The notes under the pieces were generated by a model. The model was not told the DNA's origin. It saw only the letters and a list, made by a program, of their open reading frames with translations, and searched no databases. Below are positions 32,690-39,819 of a DNA stretch of 39,819 bases, piece by piece. Each line of letters begins with the position of its first letter. Position 1 is the stretch's first letter. The position numbers were made by a program, and so were the translations under genes. Source of the DNA: Candidatus Desulfatibia vada (GTDB lineage Bacteria; Desulfobacterota; Desulfobacteria; Desulfobacterales; UBA11574); contig JACNIG010000447.1 of assembly GCA_014383215.1 (NCBI GenBank), positions 1 through 39,819 on the forward strand, read 5' to 3'.

Positions 32690-35524
32690 ATGCCCCATCG
32701 TAACAATAAACATCTAAAGCAGCTGGCGATTGCCGATCCGGATCTGGCCGGAGAGGTTCAAAGCATCCTTGCACAAAAAACGTCTCCGGCTTCTGATCGT
32801 GACATCGCCCTGCTGGTAGACGAGACCCTGTGGGCGCTCTCTGAGGAGATATCTTTCGGCCGGGAGGTAGCCTTGGGTTATGCCGGCCTTAGCGGCGAAG
32901 CCGACGCGCAGATGATAGCGCGATACCGTGATCTGGTTCGCGAATTCGGCCGCAAAGGACCGACGATGGGACGGATCATGGCGACCCATCTGGTGCCGGT
33001 GTGCAAATACGGCGACAACCGGCTTCTTAAACATTTTCTACACACCCTTGACGTTATGCAATCCAAGGGTTCCTATACCCTCAAAGATCCCCTCGAAGCA
33101 TTGTCGGAGTTATTAAACTCCCAAGACCGTGAATCGGCATCCGCTTACCTTCAGCTGCTGGCCGATACCTTTGCCGGGGAGCTGTCCTATGTTCAATGCC
33201 AGCATTTTGCCCACATTCTGCCCAGAGCCGTGCTGGGCTTTGCCCCCTTAAGGCGTATATGGCAAATGGAACAATTGCGGCGCGTCGTCAAGACCGATGT
33301 TCGTCTGACCGACTCCTTGCTGGACGGCCTTGAAAAAGGGCTCCATCTGCTTTCCAAAGATTCTTTAAACCGCTTTGTAGCGCTTGGTCTCGATAAGCTG
33401 AAGCGCAGCCGCAAGTCGGCGGCAAAATTTCTGTCATTGGAATCAAAGCTTGGTGCTGATACTTTCGCACAGATGCAGGTGGTTGTTCCTTTTTCACATC
33501 TTCAGGCACAGTTGAACCGTTACGTGCGTGCTCGTACCGGCCTGGCGATATCCGTACGGCCGCTGTCGGATCTGCCGGAAGCATTGTTGAAAGCGGACAG
33601 GCAGAGAGCCCTGGCGTGTTCAGACGGCAAATTTATTTATCTGCCCGCTGAGATCAGCACGTTTCCCGACAAGGAAGAAAACATAAACCTTTTCAAATGT
33701 CTCACCAGGCTGGAAGCCGGTCTTTATGAATGCAACACCTTCGACTTTGACTTGGAAAAAGCTTTGGAACGCTGCCAGTCGATTGTGGATTGCGGATTGA
33801 GGATTGCGGATTTGAATGCGTTGAATATTGCGCCCGATTTTGTCCAAAATCTAAAATCCAAAATCCAAAATCAGAAAAACCTGTCCGATCTGGAGCGTTT
33901 TTTCGATTTATTTCCGATCCCGGAGCTGGCTGCCGACCTTTTTACGGTTTTCGAACACGGACGCCTAAAGATCATGCTCGGCAAACTATATCCGGGCCTT
34001 ATCCGGCAAACATTGCCCCTGCTATGCCGGGAAGCCATGCGCATGCTGAATACGGCAACACCCGTGGGCCTCGTTACTCTCCTGTATCTGTGGATCGCCC
34101 TTGAGATTGATGTTCAAAAAAAGCTGGACGTCGAAAAAGTACTTATCGATCACGCCGCTAAGATTTCAGCACGGTTTGAAGAGGCGATAGCTGTCGATGA
34201 TACGGTGGAGACCTGTGCTGAAATGGTAGCTGCCGGCTATAAGGATGTGGAGAGGCTTTTACAGCAAACCGCACCGGACAAAAGGCTAAAAGAATGTTAC
34301 GAGTCGATGCTGACGCCCTTCGGCCGCAGGTTAAGACCCGATCTTTTTTTCTCAACCTACCGGCATTTTGAGAAAATTGCAGTCAAATTGAAAGCTCAGC
34401 TTAAAGACAAAGAACTGCGGGTTTATAAATCGGACATCCGTCGACACCTGATCGCCGCAAATGGTTCCATTTCCCGTGAAGACCTTCAGGCGATGATCCT
34501 CAGCCCGAAAAAAGATCAAGAGGCCGGCGCACAACATGTTCAACAAACCGTGGACCTGTCCTGGCTCGATCTTTCCAAAATCTTTGGCCCCCGGGATCCG
34601 GTGTCGGTTGTCGGCGATGACGTCACCGGGCCTGTTTTCTGGTACCCCGAATGGGACTGCGGCCTGCAGGATTATCTTGCAGCTCACGTGAGGGTGCTGG
34701 ATAGAAATTTACCCATGGTAGAGGGCGACTTTTATTGCAATACCCTCACAAAACACGCAGGATTGATAAAAATCATCCGCTATGCCTTTGAACTTTTAAA
34801 GCCCGAGGGCCTTGTCAGATTACGACAGTGGGTCGAAGGGGATGAGTTCGATTACCGGGCGCTTTTGGATTTTGCCATGGATAAAAAAGCAGGCCGAATA
34901 CCCTCTGATCGACTCTATATCAAGCGCATCAAACAAGTGCGCGATGTTGCCGTGCTGCTTTTGGTCGATCTTTCGCGCTCAACCGCCAACACCGTGAACG
35001 GCTCGCAGGCAACGGTGTTGGACGTTGAAAAAGAAGCCATCGTCCTGTTCTGTGAAGCTCTTGAAGTTGTGGGAGACGCTTTTGCCATTGCCGGATTTTC
35101 CGGCACCGGCCGCCTGGGGGTTGATTACTTTCGTGTCAAGGGATTTGATGAAACCATGAATGATACCATTAAACAACGCATCAATGCCGTTGCTCCACAA
35201 CGCAGCACCCGGATGGGGGGTGCCATCCGGCATGCGACCTGCCAGCTGGAGAAGATGGCTGCAAAAGTTCGTTTGCTGATCATTCTGGGCGATGGTTTTC
35301 CAAACGATGTTGACTACAAACGAGACTATGCCATTTTAGACACCGGCAAAGCCATCTTCGAAGCACATTCCAAAGACATCTACACCCATGCCATCACCGT
35401 TAATATGGCATCAGACCCTAAACTTGATGATCTTTTCGGAAATGTTCGCCACAACGTCATATCCGATGTCCGTGAACTGCCCGACAAACTGCTGCGGATC
35501 TATGGGGAGCTGACCCGGCATTAA
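32690..35524 (+). CDS. Large VWA-domain protein of the NorD/CbbO type
   Basis: A 944-residue protein with a long helical N-terminal part and a C-terminal von Willebrand factor A domain (about 750-944). The MIDAS is D760-L-S762-R-S764, followed by 'GFSGTGRLGVDYFRVKGFDE', 'APQRSTRMGGAIRHA' and 'KVRLLIILGDGFPNDVDY'. Proteins of this class pair with NorQ/CbbQ AAA+ ATPases to insert metals into or reactivate enzymes; the divergent neighbour at 31643-32461 is the obvious partner. Residues about 365-396 are encoded by a word-iterated palindromic element inserted in frame. The two-component reading is family knowledge; the target enzyme is unknown. Confidence 0.9.
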   Translation: MPHRNNKHLKQLAIADPDLAGEVQSILAQKTSPASDRDIALLVDETLWALSEEISFGREVALGYAGLSGEADAQMIARYRDLVREFGRKGPTMGRIMATHLVPVCKYGDNRLLKHFLHTLDVMQSKGSYTLKDPLEALSELLNSQDRESASAYLQLLADTFAGELSYVQCQHFAHILPRAVLGFAPLRRIWQMEQLRRVVKTDVRLTDSLLDGLEKGLHLLSKDSLNRFVALGLDKLKRSRKSAAKFLSLESKLGADTFAQMQVVVPFSHLQAQLNRYVRARTGLAISVRPLSDLPEALLKADRQRALACSDGKFIYLPAEISTFPDKEENINLFKCLTRLEAGLYECNTFDFDLEKALERCQSIVDCGLRIADLNALNIAPDFVQNLKSKIQNQKNLSDLERFFDLFPIPELAADLFTVFEHGRLKIMLGKLYPGLIRQTLPLLCREAMRMLNTATPVGLVTLLYLWIALEIDVQKKLDVEKVLIDHAAKISARFEEAIAVDDTVETCAEMVAAGYKDVERLLQQTAPDKRLKECYESMLTPFGRRLRPDLFFSTYRHFEKIAVKLKAQLKDKELRVYKSDIRRHLIAANGSISREDLQAMILSPKKDQEAGAQHVQQTVDLSWLDLSKIFGPRDPVSVVGDDVTGPVFWYPEWDCGLQDYLAAHVRVLDRNLPMVEGDFYCNTLTKHAGLIKIIRYAFELLKPEGLVRLRQWVEGDEFDYRALLDFAMDKKAGRIPSDRLYIKRIKQVRDVAVLLLVDLSRSTANTVNGSQATVLDVEKEAIVLFCEALEVVGDAFAIAGFSGTGRLGVDYFRVKGFDETMNDTIKQRINAVAPQRSTRMGGAIRHATCQLEKMAAKVRLLIILGDGFPNDVDYKRDYAILDTGKAIFEAHSKDIYTHAITVNMASDPKLDDLFGNVRHNVISDVRELPDKLLRIYGELTRH
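33782..33877 (+). repeat. Word-iterated palindrome inserted in frame in the VWA gene
   Basis: The left arm repeats a GGATTGC-like word four times (GATTGTGGATTGCGGATTG...). The right arm repeats its complement-like AAAATCC word (CCAAAATCTAAAATCCAAAA...). The arms match at about 21 of 29 positions. Translated in the gene's frame the element gives 'CGLRIADLNALNIAPDFVQN', then 'LKSKIQNQKN', a peptide type seen where such repeats fall in coding sequence. It has no stop codon and keeps the frame on both sides. Confidence 0.8.
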
Positions 35525-35603
35525 AAACTGCAAAGCCATATCGACCAAATTTTCTCGATATTTATCATATATGTATTATAGTATGCAGAATAAAAGTGAA
35601 CTA

Positions 35604-35728
35604 AAGTTTAAAGTGCCTAAAGTGAGCTAAAGTTGTGGAACTCACCTTTTCGGCGAGACCAATTATTATAAATTTGACAGAATACCTTAATTTTAGGCAC
35701 TTTAGATCACTTTAGGCACTTTAAACTT
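35604..35728. repeat. Word-iterated palindrome after the VWA gene (AAAGTG words)
   Basis: Thirty bases at 35604-35633 (AAGTTTAAAGTGCCTAAAGT...) pair with 35699-35728 with a single mismatch. The arms consist of AAAGTGCCT/AAAGTGAGCT words. A loop of 65 bases holds a minor CTCACC...GGCGAG-like pairing. At RNA level this is a very stable hairpin and may end the VWA transcript, though there is no T-run. Confidence 0.85.
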
Positions 35729-35809
35729 GTAATATGACTCAATCAAGATCCAGAGAGTATGTAAAAAAAGAACTTAGTAGTAATCCTTTCAAATTTGAGT
35801 GAGGACCTT

Positions 35810-36223
35810 ATGCTAATACACGATGATATCTTTGAATGGAGCGGATGGGGCGGCAGACTCAGCCTTGGCAGCGGAAAGTGCCGGCTTCGGATCTATGATC
35901 TTAAAGAGACAGGTGCAAAAAGCCCGTCGCATCTGCACCATACTATCGTTATAGTTACTGATGTACCCAACAACAACAGATCAGTTAAAAGTAGTACCAG
36001 TCATGTTGCCACTCAGGTCGTAAAAGAATTTAACCTCAATCCCCAGCGCACGTTGTGGATTGAATATTATCCCGAGAGTAAATACGGCGTGGACAGCGAG
36101 CATGTTATGCCGGAAAGATTCGAGGCGGTCGAATTTACCTGGCATGCAGAGAGTGCCATCAAGCCGCAATGGCGGGAATTAAAACCACCGCTTTTAGACG
36201 AAATCAAGAAACTGATAAGGTAA
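35810..36223 (+). CDS. Conserved hypothetical protein
   Basis: A 137-residue soluble protein I cannot assign. Notable segments are 'WSGWGGRLSLGSGKCRLRIY', 'SHLHHTIVIVTDVPNN', 'HVATQVVKEFNLNPQRTLWI' and 'EYYPESKYG'. The central histidines (SHLHH) could bind metal, but that is only a possibility. There is no signal peptide and no membrane segment. The start is ATG 35810, five bases after GAGG; a TTG at 35795 is in frame but lacks a signal. It converges on prmA with about 50 bases between stops. Confidence 0.7.
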   Translation: MLIHDDIFEWSGWGGRLSLGSGKCRLRIYDLKETGAKSPSHLHHTIVIVTDVPNNNRSVKSSTSHVATQVVKEFNLNPQRTLWIEYYPESKYGVDSEHVMPERFEAVEFTWHAESAIKPQWRELKPPLLDEIKKLIR

Positions 36224-36275
36224 ACCCGTCATCATATCGGCCGGGGAACCTGACAGAACCGCTCTTTTCTGAACA

Positions 36276-37205
36276 CTATCGTGACACCCTAATCCTCCCG
36301 GCAACTACGACCCAATCTTCTTTGGCACGGGTATCGATGATTTCAAATCCAAGGCTTTTCATTTTTTGAACAACATCTATTTTATTTTTTTCAACAATAC
36401 CCGCGCATATAAATATGCCTTTTTGAGTCAGAACGTCGCTGATGCTGTCCAGCAGTTCTAAAACAGCAGCGGATGAAATATTGGCGACAGCCAGATCAAA
36501 TTGTTCATCTACCCCATCGACCAGGTTGCCGGTTGTTATCTTGAATATTTCGCTTTCAATGCTGTTTTGCAGCATATTCCGGTGGGCTATTTTTACAGCT
36601 TCCTCATCATTATCGATTCCCACCAGCTTGGCGGCACCTAACTTTGCTGCCGCGATCATCAGTATGCCAGAACCGGTACCCACATCAAGAAATGAATCCC
36701 CCTTAGCCAAATAAGATGCAATCATCTCTATACACAACGTCGTAGTCGGATGGGTGCCGGTCCCAAACGCCATGCCCGGATCGATCTCTAATACGATTTC
36801 GCCTGCGGATCGAGAGTATTCTCGCCAGGTCGGCTTGACGACAATAGCAGCTCCGATTTTTTCGGGCCAGAAATAAGACTTCCACGCTTCAGACCAGTCG
36901 GCTTCATCCATTTGAGAATAAAAAATGCGGCTTTTAATGCCAATGGCTTTTTCCAGTCTTTGAAGCTTTTGCTCAAGAATCCGACACCGTTTTGCAGCTT
37001 TGTCATCTTCCCGGAAATATCCGATCACCGCATTCTGTTCCGGCAAATCAACGGCATCTTCTCCCCAGTCTTCTTCAGGATCGATCTCGGGGTCCTCAAT
37101 GACAACTCCTTGCAGCCCGAACTCATGAAAAAGGTTTGCAATCAGATCCACTGCCAGCTGCCTGTCATCAAAATCAATTACAACCTTGGCTTCGATCCAT
37201 TTCAT
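36276..37205 (-). CDS. prmA: Ribosomal protein L11 methyltransferase
   Basis: A 309-residue SAM-dependent enzyme that trimethylates ribosomal protein L11. The N-terminal substrate-recognition domain (about 1-95) is followed by a linker and the methyltransferase domain. Hallmarks are 'IDPGMAFGTGTHPTTTLCIE' (141-160), the SAM loop 'FLDVGTGSGILMIAAAKLG' (172-190) and 'AVANISSAAVLELL' (the N-[IL]-x-motif position). AGGA lies seven bases before the ATG. It is on its own on the minus strand, with a long inverted repeat upstream. Confidence 0.95.
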   Translation of the reverse strand: MKWIEAKVVIDFDDRQLAVDLIANLFHEFGLQGVVIEDPEIDPEEDWGEDAVDLPEQNAVIGYFREDDKAAKRCRILEQKLQRLEKAIGIKSRIFYSQMDEADWSEAWKSYFWPEKIGAAIVVKPTWREYSRSAGEIVLEIDPGMAFGTGTHPTTTLCIEMIASYLAKGDSFLDVGTGSGILMIAAAKLGAAKLVGIDNDEEAVKIAHRNMLQNSIESEIFKITTGNLVDGVDEQFDLAVANISSAAVLELLDSISDVLTQKGIFICAGIVEKNKIDVVQKMKSLGFEIIDTRAKEDWVVVAGRIRVSR

Positions 37206-37288
37206 AATTTTTCCTCTTAAATACGCGCTTTGGGGTGAATTCGTAATTGGTTGTTTTAACTTACTAAGACTTAGTTATATGAGCAATA

Positions 37289-37547
37289 GGGGAGTTTTTT
37301 TATAAAGTTTCGTCTGGTAGCGGAATGGATGATCATATTTTAAAGCGTGTGCTGTTTGAGTGTATTAAGGATCGTTAGAAAGAACAGACAATCTGTGGAA
37401 ATGTTTTCTGAGCAGGAGAACCGGCCGCTTGCCAAACCTGTTGTATTAATTGCAAAAACATCTGTTCTTTTTTACGAGCCTTTATGCACGAGTTCACACG
37501 TTTTAAAATATGATTATCCATGCAGCGATCTGGAACGAAAACTCCCC
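37289..37547. repeat. Long inverted repeat C (259 bp)
   Basis: The outer stem is GGGGAGTTTT (37289-37298) with AAAACTCCCC (37538-37547). The next block, 37325-37351 with 37495-37521, pairs over 27 bases with two mismatches (ATGGAT-ATCATATTTTAAA-CGTGTG). The inner block is AAAGAACAGA (37379-37388) with TCTGTTCTTT (37461-37470). A loop of 72 bases remains. The build is like the inverted repeats at 20595 and 20948 but the sequence differs. Short open frames inside are by-products. It lies between prmA and the radical SAM gene, both leftward, and could end or process a transcript. Confidence 0.87.
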
Positions 37548-37585
37548 GACCCCTCAGTTATATGAAAGAGAGAAAAAATAAATCT

Positions 37586-37608
37586 ATAAAATCGCGCAGC
37601 GATTTTAT
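37586..37608 (-). terminator. Terminator of the radical SAM gene
   Basis: On the minus strand ATAAAATCGC-TGC-GCGATTTTAT is a ten-base-pair perfect hairpin that overlaps the stop codon (37607-37605) and is followed by AGATTTATTTTTT. It belongs to the same small-palindrome type as those at 20077 and 28513. Confidence 0.6.
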
Positions 37609-38927
37609 TTGAACTTTTCTTTGGGCGGATTAAAGTAACCGTATTTTACATCCGGAAACAGTTTTTGAATACGATACAGGACCTTTTGCATGCCCACGGG
37701 TTTTCCGTGTTGGGCAACACTCTCCATAATGCTCCAGTACCTGAGCGGGTCAAAGTTAAGGTTGCGCCACTGGATCATGTTGATGCGATGCTGCCGGATA
37801 AAGGCGATCAGGGCGTCTAACTCTTGCGGAGTATCGGTAAAACCCGGGCTGTTCAGATAGTTTATGGCTACAAATTTCTTGCGGCTTATCGCAATGTCAA
37901 TACTTTTGATCACATCATTGAAATCATAGCCCTTTGGCTGAAAGTAGATATCGTAACATTCTCGACGGATGCTGTTCAAACTGATGCGGATGCTGTCGAG
38001 ACCGGCATCAAAAAGTCTTTTAAGGGTATCGGGGCGGCTGCCGTTGGTGTTCATGTTGATGGTTCCGCGGGAGGTAACCGAACGTATCTTTGCTATGGCC
38101 GGCGCGATAACATCCGCCGCCAGCAGGGGATCGCCTTCACACCCCTGCCCAAAACTGACAACGCTCTTGTTTACCTTCCGGATGTGCTGCAGGGCGATTT
38201 CGGCGATTTCCGCTGAAGTCGGCTGAAAAGCGATCCTCTCCTGACTGATGGAAATCTTGCCGCTTTTTTGAAAAGACAAACACCCCAGACACCGGGCATT
38301 ACAATGTCCGGACGTCGGCAGCGGCGCCTCATACCTCCCCAAAAAGAAATTCTTGGCCGCCGGACATCCAAATTTCAAGGCGCATTTTTCGAGGTGTTTT
38401 CTCAACCGGTTGTCCGGCATCTCCTTTTGCATTTTATGAATTCCAACGGCAACATCCTCGGTTTTCATCAATCTCAAATCCTGACGCCTTTCGCGGTCTA
38501 CCCGAATCACAGCGGATCTGAACTTGTCTTTATGCCACCCAACCGCACCATATGAAAAAAGGGGCAGATACCCGGCCTCCTTATCTTCACTATAAGCGCC
38601 GGCATACATCGTAACGTAGCCGGGCGAATTAAAAGCAGCCACCGGGTATATCTGCTCGCCGGGTATATACGGATTCACTTTGAGCGTTTCTAGCAGACCT
38701 GTTTCCATGTTAAACACCACGGGTCTTCTGTCCGGCAGCAGCATCAGTTCCCCGCCATAGGGCATGTTGATGGTTTGATCCAATGTCAGCGGCCTGCGCA
38801 ACGATCCTGCCATGCCCACGGCGGCATACCCTTCAAGTTCAAAGATCTCACCGGCCGCATTCGCCACCACGGCCTTGATGAGCGTACTTTTTATCCGGCC
38901 CGATTTAGTGATCTTTAAGGGAGTCAT
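37605..38927 (-). CDS. Radical SAM protein with a 200-residue N-terminal domain
   Basis: A 440-residue protein. The radical SAM [4Fe-4S] motif is C209-x3-C213-x2-C216 ('SGHCNARCLGCLSFQKSG'). It is followed by barrel elements such as 'SFGQGCEGDPLL' (the GGE-like position), 'INMNTNGSRPDTLKRLFDAG' and 'DSIRISLNS'. Two more cysteines (C182, C188) lie just before. The first 180 residues form a beta-rich domain of unknown role ('LPDRRPVVFNMETGLLETLK'). It looks like an uncharacterised family related to pyruvate formate-lyase-activating or MoaA-like enzymes. The product is unknown. The ATG at 38927 has a weak ribosome binding site. There is no obvious peptide substrate next to it. Confidence 0.85.
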   Translation of the reverse strand: MTPLKITKSGRIKSTLIKAVVANAAGEIFELEGYAAVGMAGSLRRPLTLDQTINMPYGGELMLLPDRRPVVFNMETGLLETLKVNPYIPGEQIYPVAAFNSPGYVTMYAGAYSEDKEAGYLPLFSYGAVGWHKDKFRSAVIRVDRERRQDLRLMKTEDVAVGIHKMQKEMPDNRLRKHLEKCALKFGCPAAKNFFLGRYEAPLPTSGHCNARCLGCLSFQKSGKISISQERIAFQPTSAEIAEIALQHIRKVNKSVVSFGQGCEGDPLLAADVIAPAIAKIRSVTSRGTINMNTNGSRPDTLKRLFDAGLDSIRISLNSIRRECYDIYFQPKGYDFNDVIKSIDIAISRKKFVAINYLNSPGFTDTPQELDALIAFIRQHRINMIQWRNLNFDPLRYWSIMESVAQHGKPVGMQKVLYRIQKLFPDVKYGYFNPPKEKFK

Positions 38928-39187
38928 CGATATCAGTATTTTTTAATTATAATCGTCTTCGTTGTATTGATTATGTAACTTTGGAGTTTTGCCCGCAAGT
39001 TAAACTTCATCACATTGAAAAAGCACTTCATGAAGTAAATATAACATGAAAAAACAAACATCAATAGCCCGGATATTTTGATTCGATGTGCATGTTTAGA
39101 ACATCGCAACATAATATGGATGAATTTCAATAAAAACTATGATAAAATCAGATGTTACCTGAATCTTGCATATGTGAGGAGCAACCC

Positions 39188-39604
39188 ATGAAAAGCTATC
39201 GCAAAGAATTGTGGTTTGAGGTGCCGACCCGGCGAGCACTTATCAACATTACGCCACAGATTGAAGATTGCCTGAAGGAAAGCGGCATCAAAGAAGGATT
39301 GGTGCTGGTCAATGCCATGCACATCACGGCCTCTGTGTTTATAAACGACGACGAGGCGGGTCTGCATCACGACTATGAAATCTGGTTGGAGAAACTGGCA
39401 CCCCACGCGCCGGTTTCTCAGTACCGGCACAATGTGGGCGAAGACAATGCCGATGCGCACATGAAAAGACAGATCATGGGGCGTGAAGTGGTTGTGGCCG
39501 TCACTGACGGCCGTCTTGACTTCGGCACCTGGGAGCAGATATTTTACGGCGAGTTTGACGGGGGAAGACGTAAAAGAGCCCTGGTAAAAATTATTGGCGA
39601 GTAG
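39188..39604 (+). CDS. YjbQ/UPF0047-family protein (secondary thiamine-phosphate synthase type)
   Basis: A 138-residue protein of the YjbQ family. Conserved features are '[17 protein letters not shown]', '[14 protein letters not shown]', '[20 protein letters not shown]' and the C-terminal '[20 protein letters not shown]'. The histidines and acidic residues form a probable metal site. E. coli YjbQ shows weak thiamine-phosphate synthase activity, but the physiological role is unsettled. The start is ATG 39188, six bases after GAGGAG; the upstream frame extension is not supported. It lies divergent from the radical SAM gene. Confidence 0.92.
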   Translation: MKSYRKELWFEVPTRRALINITPQIEDCLKESGIKEGLVLVNAMHITASVFINDDEAGLHHDYEIWLEKLAPHAPVSQYRHNVGEDNADAHMKRQIMGREVVVAVTDGRLDFGTWEQIFYGEFDGGRRKRALVKIIGE

Positions 39605-39819
39605 CTGCAAAGTTAGCAGTTGTTTTCAAAGCTCATAAGTGGGGCTGTCAATAAACGAAGCTGATTTGACAACTGCCAAATTTGAGATTTATCTGACTTT
39701 ACAAGCTACTCTCGAAATTGTATTGATCTAGCCAAGGACTATTTCAATATACCTCATCATACTGAATTAACGTCTAAAATGCGATACGATTAACATGTCT
39801 CAGCAGGATAATGCGCAGG
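39605..39819 (+). other. Right-edge region; possible start of a gene at the very end
   Basis: GCAGTTGT (about 39617-39624) and ACAACTGC (about 39671-39678) form a loose hairpin after the YjbQ gene. An ATG at 39795 starts MSQQDNAQ and runs off the window, so it might be a gene start, but there is no ribosome binding site and only eight codons to judge. Nothing else is supported. Confidence 0.25.

Noticed and set aside
37347-37565. 72-codon open frame in the gap upstream of prmA
   Set aside because: It lies across both arms of long inverted repeat C and has no ribosome binding site.

Overview
The window reads as a stretch of chromosome from a Desulfobacterota bacterium, most likely a sulfate-reducer-type member of Desulfobacteria. 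The protein sequences, the rpiB-glyA-dCMP deaminase-nrdR-ribD-ribE-ribBA-ribH-nusB order, an archaeal/eukaryote-type prolyl-tRNA synthetase, TrpB2 and several small proteins of a deltaproteobacterial look all point that way. The taxonomic call is inference from gene content. No rRNA, tRNA, CRISPR array, transposase or phage gene was found. Nearly all genes are housekeeping; the unusual material is between them.

Layout. 1-1.6 kb: an AbiEi-type antitoxin gene whose toxin partner survives only as a start and a tail, with two repeated promoter/operator units upstream. 1.6-2.8 kb: an MFS permease. 2.9-9.4 kb (+): hsp20, lon, rlpA, a GmhB-like HAD phosphatase and recD2. 9.5-17.3 kb (+): rpmF, rpiB, glyA, dCMP deaminase, nrdR, the riboflavin genes ribD-ribE-ribBA-ribH, and nusB. 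17.3-20.5 kb: trpB2, a four-cysteine small protein, a metallo-beta-lactamase-fold hydrolase and a convergent gene with an internal duplication. 20.5-21.3 kb: 800 bp holding two long inverted repeats. 21.3-26.1 kb (+): ispG, proS and a bifunctional relA/spoT. 26.3-28.8 kb (-): rpmB, then the set trxA-trxB-bamD. 29.0-29.9 kb: a PurN with an insertion. 30.2-30.4 kb: a c-di-GMP-I riboswitch with its own terminator but no gene behind it. 30.4-35.5 kb: a TraB-family membrane protein and a NorQ/CbbQ-like ATPase on the minus strand, divergent from a NorD/CbbO-like von Willebrand factor A protein. 35.8-39.6 kb: a hypothetical gene, prmA, a third long inverted repeat, a radical SAM protein and a YjbQ-family gene.

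Two themes stand out. First, the riboswitch has a clear aptamer, antiterminator and terminator, yet points into the 3' end of the oppositely oriented traB-like gene. It is either an orphan or a c-di-GMP-controlled antisense RNA. Second, many intergenic gaps hold palindromic elements built from a short word repeated several times in one arm and complemented in the other. The words differ between sites. One element lies in frame inside the VWA gene and adds about 32 residues; another occurs twice at about 92 percent identity, each copy starting on the stop codon of the preceding gene. Longer inverted repeats of 190-315 bp and small dispersed palindromes add to this.

Several starts were moved to internal ATG or TTG codons because a Shine-Dalgarno sequence lies directly in front of them; this is stated for each gene. 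All identifications come from reading the sequence and protein motifs, without database searches.
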